From assembly GCA_945861995.1 (NCBI GenBank), contig CAMAWZ010000136.1, positions 1 to 6,508 of the forward strand: a stretch of 6,508 nt of DNA, written 5' to 3'. The stretch comes from Pseudorhodobacter antarcticus. Its GTDB lineage: Bacteria; Pseudomonadota; Alphaproteobacteria; Rhodobacterales; Rhodobacteraceae. The notes below the pieces were generated by a model. That model worked only from the letters and a program-made list of their open reading frames with translations. It made no database searches and had not been told where the DNA came from. Every line of letters begins with the position of its first letter. The stretch's first letter is position 1. The position numbers and the translations under genes were made by a program. This document shows, in pieces, positions 1 through 5,946 of the stretch.

Positions 1-392
1 GCCACAGTGCCCGCGCCGACCAGCAGAAAGTTTTGCGCATCGGGGCGGGCAAGGCGCGAGGCGGCTAGCAGGCTATCGCCCGCCGTTTTCCATTTGGTGA
101 GCAGATGAAAATCGATCAGCGCGGCAAGCCTGCCCGTGGCATCGTCAAACAGGTTCACCGCACCATTGACAGATGGAACACCCCGCGCGGGGTTATTTGG
201 ATAGACCGTGGCGACCTTGACCAGCGACCCCAGCCCCGCAATCCAGGCCGCGCGGTTCAGGAGTTTGTCTTGGCCGTTGGACAGCAGCAGATCGGCGATT
301 TCGGCGCGGGGCAGGCGGTGGCCTGCTTGCAGCGCGCCCAATAACCCTGCCCATGTAAGATGCGCCTCGGCGTCCTGCCCGATGATTTGCAT
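1..392 (-). CDS. ornithine cyclodeaminase/mu-crystallin family protein, N-terminal part
   Basis: Only the first 130 residues are in the window; the C-terminal part lies beyond the left edge. The family comprises NAD(P)-dependent cytosolic enzymes: ornithine cyclodeaminase (ornithine to proline plus ammonia), alanine dehydrogenase and cyclic-imine (pyrroline/piperideine-2-carboxylate) reductases. Visible family features are the substrate-domain stretch VKVATVYPNNPARGVPS (residues 58-74) with the conserved Lys59, then GAVNLFDDATGRLAALID (77-94), TKWKTAGDSLLAASRLARP (99-117), and the start of the Rossmann nucleotide-binding fold, LLVGAGTVA (123-131). The start ATG is supported by GAAAGG six bases upstream. 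The gene begins 13 bases after the DMT permease stop, so the two are probably cotranscribed. The usual RT of the family appears as KT here (K102-T103), so this may be a divergent subfamily; the family call is firm, the exact substrate is not. Confidence 0.85.
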   Translation of the reverse strand, partial: MQIIGQDAEAHLTWAGLLGALQAGHRLPRAEIADLLLSNGQDKLLNRAAWIAGLGSLVKVATVYPNNPARGVPSVNGAVNLFDDATGRLAALIDFHLLTKWKTAGDSLLAASRLARPDAQNFLLVGAGTV

Positions 393-405
393 AGCTTGCC
401 TTTCG

Positions 406-1371
406 CTAAATATCGCCGCTAGGGGCGGCGACATCCACATCCTTGCGCCGCATCCCTTCGCGCAGCAAGGTATAAAACCCCGCGCCGCAGATCAGCCCAA
501 TGCCAGCCCAAGCGTGCGTATCGGGCCACGTGCCAAACACCATAAGTCCCCACAAAATGGCCATTGGCATTCCGATATATTCAAACGGGGCAATCAAGGC
601 GGCCTCAGACGTGCGATAGGCTTGGCTCATCATCAGCCCGCCAATGCCCACGGCAAGGCCTGTGCCAATAAAGGCGGGCCAATCGGGCAGGGGCGGGGTG
701 ACCCAAGGGCGGAACAGAAATTCCAGCGCGCCGCCTGTATGGGCGGCGGCCAAATGACCATCCCCTGCCCAAAGGCCCATGCTGGCGGACACAATGATAA
801 ACCCGATTTGCACATAGAAATTTAGTGTCATCGCCGATTCGGTATCGCGCATACGGCGGGTCATCATGTGGCTGCCCGCATAGCACAGCGCGGAAATCAG
901 CACCAAAATCGCGGCGGGTTGCAGCGCGCCTGTGGTGGGCCGCACCATCACAAAAACCCCGCACAGGCCAATGGCCACTGCGGCCCAGCGGTGCGGGCCA
1001 ACACGTTCGCCCAAGATCACCGCGCTCATCAACGTAACAAGGATTGGCGCGATAAACGAGGTGGCCACGGCGTCGGCCAAGGGCATAACGGCAAGGCCTA
1101 AAAAGTAGGTCACATTTGACACCATCACGATGGCCATGCGCAACAGATGCGCGCGGGGTCGGCGGGTGATCAGTTGGGCAAAGCCCGTGCGCGTGGCGCG
1201 GATGACGGCGAAGACGATGATCAGGCTGATAAAGGCGCGGATCAGGATGATTTGGTGCAGCGCATAGCCGTTTGACAGAAACTTGATCGACAGATCATTC
1301 AGCGACAGCATCACGCCCCCGCCAAGCGCCAAAAGAATGCCAGTCAGTTCGGGTTTTTGCGCCTGTGCCAT
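406..1371 (-). CDS. DMT-superfamily (EamA-type) permease
   Basis: This is an inner-membrane transporter of the drug/metabolite superfamily, 321 residues from the chosen ATG, which suits a ten-helix protein made of two EamA repeats. Hydrophobic segments run through the whole length. The first repeat ends with the typical LGERVG motif (about residues 120-125), and the second holds APFEYIGMPMAILWGLMVFG (about 261-280). The C-terminus is a short charged cytoplasmic tail (REGMRRKDVDV). The substrate cannot be read from the sequence; family members export amino acids or metabolites or import compounds such as S-adenosylmethionine. An in-frame GTG at 1389 would add six residues (MRHNRP); neither start has a clear Shine-Dalgarno sequence, so the ATG was preferred. 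The gene follows YaiI by 37 bases and precedes the cyclodeaminase-family gene by 13, which hints at a link to amino-acid-like compounds, but that is inference. Confidence 0.9.
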   Translation of the reverse strand: MAQAQKPELTGILLALGGGVMLSLNDLSIKFLSNGYALHQIILIRAFISLIIVFAVIRATRTGFAQLITRRPRAHLLRMAIVMVSNVTYFLGLAVMPLADAVATSFIAPILVTLMSAVILGERVGPHRWAAVAIGLCGVFVMVRPTTGALQPAAILVLISALCYAGSHMMTRRMRDTESAMTLNFYVQIGFIIVSASMGLWAGDGHLAAAHTGGALEFLFRPWVTPPLPDWPAFIGTGLAVGIGGLMMSQAYRTSEAALIAPFEYIGMPMAILWGLMVFGTWPDTHAWAGIGLICGAGFYTLLREGMRRKDVDVAAPSGDI

Positions 1372-1408
1372 GGGGCGGTTATGGCGCACGGCGGGGGGCT
1401 AGGCTGTT

Positions 1409-1876
1409 CTAATTGCGACCGCTGGCGGCGCGCAGCATACGGTCTAGATTGTCTAAAAACCGCGCGCGGTCGGTCTTGGCAAAGGGTTTGCCGCCGCCCG
1501 CCAAAAACGGGTCAGCGGCGCGCAGATCGGCCATCAAATCGCGCGCGGCAAGGATCATGCCGATATTGGCGGTGGTCAGTACTTCGCCGTTATGTTTGAT
1601 CACCTGCGCGCCTTTGGCCAAACATTTGGCGGCAAGGGGAATGTCGGATGTCACCACCACATCGCGCGGCGTGCAAGTATCGGCGATCCACATATCCGCC
1701 TGATCTGACCCCGATGGCACATAGACGCTGCGCACCAAGGGGTTGGGCGAGGGGCGTACCCCGCCGTTGGAGACGAGCAGCATTTCAAGGCCAAAACGGG
1801 TGGCGACGCGTTCAGCCTCGGCCTTAACAGGGCAGGCGTCGGCATCGATCAGCAGGCGGGGTTTAGGGGCGTCCAA
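1409..1876 (-). CDS. yaiI: UPF0178 / YaiI-YqxD family protein (DUF188)
   Basis: A 155-residue cytosolic protein of full family length. Family motifs are present in order: LLIDADACPVK (residues 8-18), SDQADMWIAD (57-66), RDVVVTSDIPLAAKCLAKGA (71-90), ANIGMILAARDLMADLR (103-119) and GGGKPFAKTDRARFLDNLD (127-145). The conserved aspartates D11, D13, D61 and D78 are compatible with a PIN-like metal-binding fold, but the biological function of the family is not established. The usual ADDWI motif reads ADMWI here, a small deviation. The only plausible start is a TTG whose first bases lie inside the end of the CAP gene, giving a 14-nt overlap (1863-1876). No strong ribosome site precedes it, so translation is probably coupled to the CAP gene. 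Confidence 0.93.
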   Translation of the reverse strand: MDAPKPRLLIDADACPVKAEAERVATRFGLEMLLVSNGGVRPSPNPLVRSVYVPSGSDQADMWIADTCTPRDVVVTSDIPLAAKCLAKGAQVIKHNGEVLTTANIGMILAARDLMADLRAADPFLAGGGKPFAKTDRARFLDNLDRMLRAASGRN

Positions 1877-2333
1877 AGGTTTGCACCCAGTAATATTCGA
1901 ACGGGTATTGATAGCCCTTTATGGGCGCATCATCGGCCTGATAGACCACGGATAGCCCCGTTTCGGTGTAGGTGCAGTTTAGCATATTTTTCTGATGCCC
2001 CGCGCTGGCCAGCCATGTTGACACCACGTCTGTGGCCGATGTCTGACCTGCGGCGATGTTTTCGGCAATCGCGCTCCACCCGTAACCTTCGCGGTCAATG
2101 CGGCCCTTCAGTTTCGATCCGTTTTTGCCTGTGTGGCTGAAGAAGTTCTGCTGCGCCATCGCTTTGGCATGGCCTGCGGCGGCGGCTTGCAGTTTGGGGT
2201 TAAGGGCAAGCGCGGCGCAGCCTGCTTTGGCGCGGGCGGCATTTATAAGGGAAAGGGCGGTGGTTTCCATTTCGCCCGCATGGGCGGCGGCGGCATGGCT
2301 TAGCAGGAACATGGCAATCAAGAATGCGCGCAT
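1863..2333 (-). CDS. secreted CAP-domain (SCP/PR-1-like) protein
   Basis: A 156-residue exported protein. Residues 1-19 form a signal peptide (MRAF, a hydrophobic core, then AHA before the predicted cleavage site), so the mature protein begins near GEMETT and should be periplasmic or secreted. The rest is a bacterial CAP domain: LINAARAKAGCAALALN (29-45), HAKAMAQQNFFSH (55-67), GYGWSAIAENIAAGQ (83-97), TWLASAGHQKNMLNCTYTETG (106-126) and the closing YYWVQTFGRP (147-156). The family's cavity residues can be matched to H55, E91 and H113. C39 and C120 could form a disulfide. Roles of bacterial CAP proteins are mostly unknown. The ATG is preceded by GGAGA five bases upstream (2339-2343), and the signal peptide favours it over an upstream in-frame start at 2408. 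The gene lies 61 bases after mbfA and overlaps the YaiI gene. Confidence 0.92.
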   Translation of the reverse strand: MRAFLIAMFLLSHAAAAHAGEMETTALSLINAARAKAGCAALALNPKLQAAAAGHAKAMAQQNFFSHTGKNGSKLKGRIDREGYGWSAIAENIAAGQTSATDVVSTWLASAGHQKNMLNCTYTETGLSVVYQADDAPIKGYQYPFEYYWVQTFGRP

Positions 2334-2394
2334 GATCGTCTCCGTTGCACAGATACACGCAGGAATAGCACGGCGCGCGCGGCCTGCGAAGGGG

Positions 2395-3372
2395 TCAGCC
2401 GCCGCCAATCAGCACGCCTGCGGCGAACACCAAAACCCCGCCCAGCACTACCTGCAAGGCCGCGCGGATGAACGGGGTTTCCATATAGCGGTTTTGGATC
2501 CACGCAATCGCCCAAAGTTCGATGAACACCACCACCACGGCGATGGATGTCGCTGTCCAGAAATCGGGGATCAGATAGGGCAGGGCGTGGCCAAGCCCGC
2601 CCAGCGTGGTCATGACGCCAGACGCGAGCCCGCGTTTCCACGGGCTGCCACGGCCTGACAGAACCCCGTCATCATGGGCGGCTTCGGTAAAGCCCATCGA
2701 AATGCCCGCCCCGACCGAGGCCGCAAGGCCGACCAGAAAGGTTGTCCAAGTATCTTGCGTGGCAAAGGCAACGGCGAATATGGGCGCAAGGGTAGAGACA
2801 GAGCCATCCATCAAACCCGCTAGGCCAGGCTGCACCCATGTGAGGATGAACTGGCGTTTGGCGCCTGCATCTTCGCCTTCGCGCGCGTCTGCGCCCAAAT
2901 GGGTTTCCATCAGCCCAATGGCGGCGGCTTCGTGCCCCGCCTCGGCGGCGGCAAGATCGCCCAGCAGTTTGCGGGTTTCAGCATCGGATGTGGCCCCAGC
3001 GGCGCGGGTATAGAATGCGGCGGCCTGCGCCTCCATCGCGCTGGCCTCGTTGCGAATAGTGTCCAAAGACAGGTTGGCGGCCAGCCAGACAGGGCGGCGG
3101 GCGTAGAACCCTGCAACGTGTTCGCGCCTGATCAGGGGGATCACATCGCCAAAGCGTTTTTGGTGCATGGCAATCAGGCGGGCGCGGTGGCCGTCTTCCT
3201 CGGCGGACATGCCATCGAACACAGCGGCGGATGCGGGGTAATCCCCCCGCAGGCGCTGGGCATAGCTGCGGTAAATGCGCGCGTCATCCTCTTCAGAGGA
3301 TATCGCAAGGGCAAGCACCTCTTGCGGGGACAAATCGGCAAAGCGGCGGCGGTTGGACAAAGCTGATAGCAT
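2395..3372 (-). CDS. mbfA: MbfA: membrane-bound ferritin-like / VIT1-CCC1 iron exporter
   Basis: A 325-residue two-domain inner-membrane protein. Residues 1 to about 160 are a rubrerythrin/ferritin-like di-iron domain. Candidate ligands are E27 or E28 in AISSEEDDARIY, the E-x-x-H pair E59/H62 in AEEDGH, E109 or E114 in RNEASAME, and E144/H147 in AEAGHE. Residues 175-325 are a VIT1/CCC1-type transporter domain that opens with QPGLAGLMDGSVSTLAPIFA (181-200), continues with FLVGLAASVGAGISMGFTEA (212-231), and has about five membrane segments ending in VVLGGVLVFAAGVLIGGG. MbfA of Bradyrhizobium and Agrobacterium exports iron from the cytoplasm and protects against iron and peroxide stress, and it is repressed by Irr at low iron. 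The same control is predicted here from the operator at 3385-3401. No good Shine-Dalgarno sequence precedes the ATG, and the predicted leader is only about 20 nt. The start fits the family's N-terminus. Confidence 0.95.
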   Translation of the reverse strand: MLSALSNRRRFADLSPQEVLALAISSEEDDARIYRSYAQRLRGDYPASAAVFDGMSAEEDGHRARLIAMHQKRFGDVIPLIRREHVAGFYARRPVWLAANLSLDTIRNEASAMEAQAAAFYTRAAGATSDAETRKLLGDLAAAEAGHEAAAIGLMETHLGADAREGEDAGAKRQFILTWVQPGLAGLMDGSVSTLAPIFAVAFATQDTWTTFLVGLAASVGAGISMGFTEAAHDDGVLSGRGSPWKRGLASGVMTTLGGLGHALPYLIPDFWTATSIAVVVVFIELWAIAWIQNRYMETPFIRAALQVVLGGVLVFAAGVLIGGG

Positions 3373-3384
3373 GGCGCACCAATA

Positions 3385-3401
3385 TTTAGAATAGTTCTAA
3401 A
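3385..3401 (-). promoter_or_regulatory. iron control element (Irr box) at the mbfA promoter
   Basis: A perfect inverted repeat, TTTAGAA-TAG-TTCTAAA, with 7-bp arms and a 3-bp spacer. It matches the ICE/Irr-box pattern known from alphaproteobacterial iron regulation as I recall it. Its centre is 21 bases upstream of the mbfA ATG, and it overlaps the predicted -10 box and transcription start, a position suited to repression. Irr is a Fur-family, haem-responsive regulator that binds such sites when iron is scarce. The repeat is seen directly; the assignment to Irr is from family knowledge. Confidence 0.85.
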
Positions 3402-3427
3402 CTAGAGCCTGCCCGCAGAATTGGCAA
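3399..3427 (-). promoter_or_regulatory. predicted sigma-70 promoter of mbfA
   Basis: On the minus strand TTGCCA (3427-3422, -35) is followed after exactly 17 bases by TAGTTT (3404-3399, -10). The -35 matches five of six consensus bases and the -10 only three of six. Transcription would start near 3392, giving a leader of about 20 nt, with the Irr box covering the -10 and start site. Confidence 0.5.
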
Positions 3428-3430
3428 GGC
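3407..3430 (-). repeat. imperfect inverted repeat downstream of the PBP1A gene
   Basis: On the minus strand GCCTTGCC and GGCAGGC can form a 7-bp stem with one bulged T and a 9-nt loop, 15 bases after the PBP1A stop. It could slow or stop readthrough into mbfA, but no T tract follows, and it overlaps the predicted mbfA -35 box. A weak candidate. Confidence 0.25.
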
Positions 3431-3444
3431 CGCATCGCCGCGCA

Positions 3445-5700
3445 TCAGTTGCCAAACAGACGATCTAGCAGCGATTGCAATTGCCCCTCATCTTGGTTTG
3501 CGCCTTGGCCACCTTGGCTGCCTTGGGGGGGCTGGGCAATGGGCATAAGGGCCGCGTTCGGATCAACCGCATTCGGGTCTGCCGCCATGGTCGGCGCGCT
3601 CGGGTCTGCAGTGGGGGCAGGGGGGATGCGCGCCTCTGGGATCAGCATATTCAAGGGCTTGGGCGGCAAGCCGTCATGCACGCGCATCATCACCTCGTGC
3701 CATATTTCGGCAGGGATCCCGCCGCCCGTCACGCCTGTCAGGGGCGAGTTATCGTCATAGCCCATCCAGACGCCCGCGACATAATCGGCAGTAAAGCCGA
3801 TAAACCACGCATCGCGCGCGGCCTGCGTGGTGCCCGTTTTGCCCGCCACTTGCCAGCCGTCCAGCGCGGCGCGCCCGCCTGTGCCTGCCTCGACCACTTG
3901 GGTCATCATATAGGTCAGGTATTGCGCGGCCTGTTCGGTTATCACCCGCTCGCCCATGCCGCCGCCTGCGCCAATCAGGGGCTCTGCCTCGCCCTTGAGG
4001 GACAACGCGCGCAGACCATAGGGCGTGACCGCCGTGCCGCCATTTTGAATGCCCGCATAGGCCCCCGTCATTTGCAGCAGCGTTGATTCTGACGCCCCCA
4101 GCGCAAGCGCGGGGCCTGCGGCCATTTCGCCCGTGATCCCAAAGCCAGCGGCCACATTGCGCACCGCGTCGCGGCTCATCGCTTCGGATACCTTGACCGC
4201 TGGGATGTTGCGGCTTTCGGCCAAAGCCTGCGTTAGGGTCATCATACCCTTGTATTCGTTATCATAATTCTTGGGCGACCAATTGCCAGAACCTGGAATG
4301 TTGATGGTCATTGGAATGTCTTCGACATAATCGGCGGGCGACCAGCCCAAATCCATCGCGGCGGCATAGACAAAGGGTTTGAACGCGCTGCCCGTTTGGC
4401 GCAGGGCCTGCGTGGCGCGGTTAAAGCTGCCCGCATCTTGGGTATCGCGCCCGCCAACCATGGCGCGCACGGCGCCATCGGCCGACATCACCACAATGGC
4501 GACTTGCGCCTTTGAGCCTTCTTTTAGCTTGGTTTCAAAGACGAATTTCAGCGCCTCTTCCGACTTGTTCTGCAAATCCACATCCAGCGTGGTGCGCATG
4601 ATCACGTCTTCGGTGGTGGCTGATGTCAGAAAATCGGGGGCGGTTTCCATGACCCAATCGGCGAAAAAGCCGCCTGATTTTGATTGCGCTTCGGGAGACA
4701 GCACGGCGGGAAACTTGCGCGCTTCGTCGGCTGCGGATTTGTCCAGAAATCCCTGTTCCTGCATCAGCCCAACAATCACATTGGCGCGGTCTTGGGCGCG
4801 TTGAAGGTTGTTGGTGGGGGCAAAACGCGAGGGCGCCTTTAAAAGGCCCGCCAGCATAGCCGCTTGGGCGGGGTCAACTTGGTTGGCGGAAATGCCGAAA
4901 TAGCGCTGGGCAGCTGCCTCGAACCCGCGCGTGCCTGCGCCCAAATAGGCGCGGTTGAAATAGATCGTTAGGATTTCGGCCTTGGAATATTTCAACTCCA
5001 TCGCCACGGCATAGGGGATTTCTTTCAGCTTGCGATAAATCCCGCCGCCACGGCAATCTTCCTCATACTCGGTTTCGGTTTTCCATGTGGCGGGATCGTA
5101 AGGCACGCCAAGGCACAGCAGTTTGGCGACCTGCTGGGTGATGGTGGAGCCGCCGTTGCCTTCCAAGGGGCCGCGCCCTTCGGACAGGTTGATGCGAATG
5201 GCCGAGGCTATGCCGCGCGGGCTGATGCCAAAGTGCAGATAAAAGCGTTTGTCTTCGGTGGCGATAACGGCGTTGCGCAAGTTCGGGGAGACATCATCAG
5301 ATGTGATCTGCCCGCCAAAGGTCTCGCCTCGCCAAGCAAAGACTTGATCGTTGCGGTCTAGCAGCGTGACCGAACCTTTGGCGCGGGCATCCAAAAGGGC
5401 GGTGACGTCGGGCAGTTGGGCATAGAAATAAAACACGATCGCGCCAAAAACCAATGCGCCCAAAATGCCAAAGCGCCACATCAGCCAAACAAAGATGCGC
5501 CAAAACGGGCGGATAAAGAACCACAGCACGCGCAAAATGATATGGCGCGAGCCGCTGGCCTTGCGAGGCGCTTTGCGCGGTTTCTTGGGGGTTTTGGGCG
5601 GCGGCGGCGGGGCTGCTGCACTGCGGCGCGGCGCGGTGGGCGCGCCATAGCGGCGATCTGCCACCAAGGGGGGGCGACCCTGTCCGTTTGATCCTGCCAT
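3445..5700 (-). CDS. mrcA: penicillin-binding protein 1A, bifunctional glycosyltransferase/transpeptidase
   Basis: A 751-residue class A PBP that polymerises lipid II into glycan strands and cross-links the peptides, anchored in the inner membrane with its catalytic domains in the periplasm. The cytoplasmic N-terminus (1-65) is rich in Pro, Lys and Arg. A membrane segment lies at about 75-94 (FGILGALVFGAIVFYFYA). The GT51 domain shows ATEDKRFYLHFG (E149), GGSTITQQ (183-190), RKLKE (223-227) and KAEILTIYFNRAYLGAGTRG (240-259). A segment with two cysteines (C196, C216) sits between the second and third motifs. The transpeptidase domain has SAFK (S438, K441), SRN (497-499) and KTGTTQ (621-626). 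The C-terminus is a Pro/Ala/Asp/Gln-rich tail of about 60 residues. ATG at 5700 is chosen because AAAGG precedes it by nine bases; a GTG at 5733 would add 11 residues. Its stop is 72 bases before mbfA. Confidence 0.96.
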   Translation of the reverse strand: MAGSNGQGRPPLVADRRYGAPTAPRRSAAAPPPPPKTPKKPRKAPRKASGSRHIILRVLWFFIRPFWRIFVWLMWRFGILGALVFGAIVFYFYAQLPDVTALLDARAKGSVTLLDRNDQVFAWRGETFGGQITSDDVSPNLRNAVIATEDKRFYLHFGISPRGIASAIRINLSEGRGPLEGNGGSTITQQVAKLLCLGVPYDPATWKTETEYEEDCRGGGIYRKLKEIPYAVAMELKYSKAEILTIYFNRAYLGAGTRGFEAAAQRYFGISANQVDPAQAAMLAGLLKAPSRFAPTNNLQRAQDRANVIVGLMQEQGFLDKSAADEARKFPAVLSPEAQSKSGGFFADWVMETAPDFLTSATTEDVIMRTTLDVDLQNKSEEALKFVFETKLKEGSKAQVAIVVMSADGAVRAMVGGRDTQDAGSFNRATQALRQTGSAFKPFVYAAAMDLGWSPADYVEDIPMTINIPGSGNWSPKNYDNEYKGMMTLTQALAESRNIPAVKVSEAMSRDAVRNVAAGFGITGEMAAGPALALGASESTLLQMTGAYAGIQNGGTAVTPYGLRALSLKGEAEPLIGAGGGMGERVITEQAAQYLTYMMTQVVEAGTGGRAALDGWQVAGKTGTTQAARDAWFIGFTADYVAGVWMGYDDNSPLTGVTGGGIPAEIWHEVMMRVHDGLPPKPLNMLIPEARIPPAPTADPSAPTMAADPNAVDPNAALMPIAQPPQGSQGGQGANQDEGQLQSLLDRLFGN

Positions 5701-5709
5701 GCTGCGCTG

Positions 5710-5714
5710 CCTTT
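5710..5714 (-). promoter_or_regulatory. ribosome binding site supporting the PBP1A ATG start
   Basis: AAAGG on the minus strand, nine bases before the ATG at 5700. The alternative GTG at 5733 has an AAGG almost touching it, which is too close, so this site decides for the ATG. Confidence 0.55.
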
Positions 5715-5821
5715 GGTTTCTTGTTTGCACCACCTTAACCCGTTTTGCCGCGCTTGTGGAGACATTCTGACGCTGATTCGCGCGTCCTTACCGCACAATT
5801 TTTACGCTTATCCAAATAATA

Positions 5822-5840
5822 ATGCCTAAATTTTGGGCAT
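5822..5840. promoter_or_regulatory. 19-bp palindrome, candidate NtrC operator
   Basis: ATGCCTAAATTTTGGGCAT pairs at eight of nine symmetric positions about the centre at 5831. Only the T/G pair at 5827 and 5835 breaks the symmetry. The TGCC-N9-GGCA frame is like the GCC-N9-GGC pattern I recall for NtrC sites in Rhodobacter. It is 116 bases upstream of the glnK start and 131 bases upstream of the PBP1A start, so it could serve either gene; glnK is favoured by function. The symmetry is seen directly, the binding protein is inferred. Confidence 0.5.
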
Positions 5841-5883
5841 GGCGGTGCGGGCGACCTTTTTCAGCCACCCAAATCTTGTGCTG

Positions 5884-5900
5884 CGCCTGCATCATTGGCG
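5884..5900. promoter_or_regulatory. CGCC-N9-GGCG inverted repeat, possible second NtrC site
   Basis: CGCC (5884-5887) and GGCG (5897-5900) are separated by nine bases, the same spacing as the GCC/GGC core of the 5822-5840 palindrome. The centres are 61 bp apart, close to six helical turns, which would put both on roughly the same DNA face. The inner bases are not symmetric, and GC-rich sequence makes chance matches plausible. Confidence 0.3.
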
Positions 5901-5912
5901 TGATGGTACCAA

Positions 5913-5927
5913 GGCCCCTAATGGGCC
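5913..5927 (+). repeat. short GC hairpin upstream of the glnK ribosome site
   Basis: GGCCC-CTAAT-GGGCC can form a 5-bp all-GC stem with a 5-nt loop, six bases before the glnK Shine-Dalgarno sequence. If transcription starts upstream of it, the hairpin sits in the leader; otherwise it is part of the promoter. Function unknown. Confidence 0.3.
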
Positions 5928-5933
5928 CGCGCG

Positions 5934-5940
5934 AAAGGGG
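5934..5940 (+). promoter_or_regulatory. ribosome binding site deciding the glnK GTG start
   Basis: AAAGGGG lies six bases before the GTG at 5947. The in-frame ATG at 5953 would be 12 bases away, which is too far, so the GTG is the likely start. Confidence 0.75.
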
Positions 5941-5946
5941 TGCAAC

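Larger units (their letters stand above)
5701..5946. other. divergent intergenic region between the PBP1A gene and glnK
   Basis: A 246-bp non-coding stretch with starts facing away on both sides, so it should hold promoters for both genes. It includes an AT-richer core (about 5796-5836), unlike the surrounding GC-rich genes. No sigma-54 -24/-12 element (TGGC and TTGC with correct spacing) was found. A weak minus-strand sigma-70 candidate for PBP1A is TAGGCA, 18 bases, TAAAAA, within the AT-rich core. No convincing -35/-10 pair was found for glnK. Confidence 0.7.

Noticed and set aside
208..825. Plus-strand open frame of 205 codons
   Set aside because: It lies antisense to the cyclodeaminase-family and DMT permease genes, which have clear family motifs. 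Its product is rich in Ala, Pro, His and Arg without a recognisable domain, as expected of a GC-rich shadow frame.
2334..2394. Rho-independent terminator between mbfA and the CAP gene
   Set aside because: The GGCCGCGCGCGCC stretch is GC-rich and weakly symmetric, but there is no usable loop and no T tract after it.
2098..2658. Plus-strand open frame of 186 codons
   Set aside because: It is antisense across the CAP gene and the 3' part of mbfA, crossing two real genes; no domain or ribosome site supports it.
3475..4086. Plus-strand open frame of 203 codons
   Set aside because: Antisense to the PBP1A transpeptidase region; composition and lack of motifs mark it as a shadow.
5833..5946. N-terminal extension of GlnK from an upstream ATG at 5833
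   Set aside because: It would add 38 residues not found in P-II proteins, whose N-terminus is a beta strand starting at MK. The GTG at 5947 has a proper ribosome site.
5734..5946. Sigma-54 promoter for glnK-amtB
   Set aside because: No TGGC and TTGC pair with the required spacing was found by eye. Rhodobacter-type NtrC control can work without sigma-54, so absence is not surprising.
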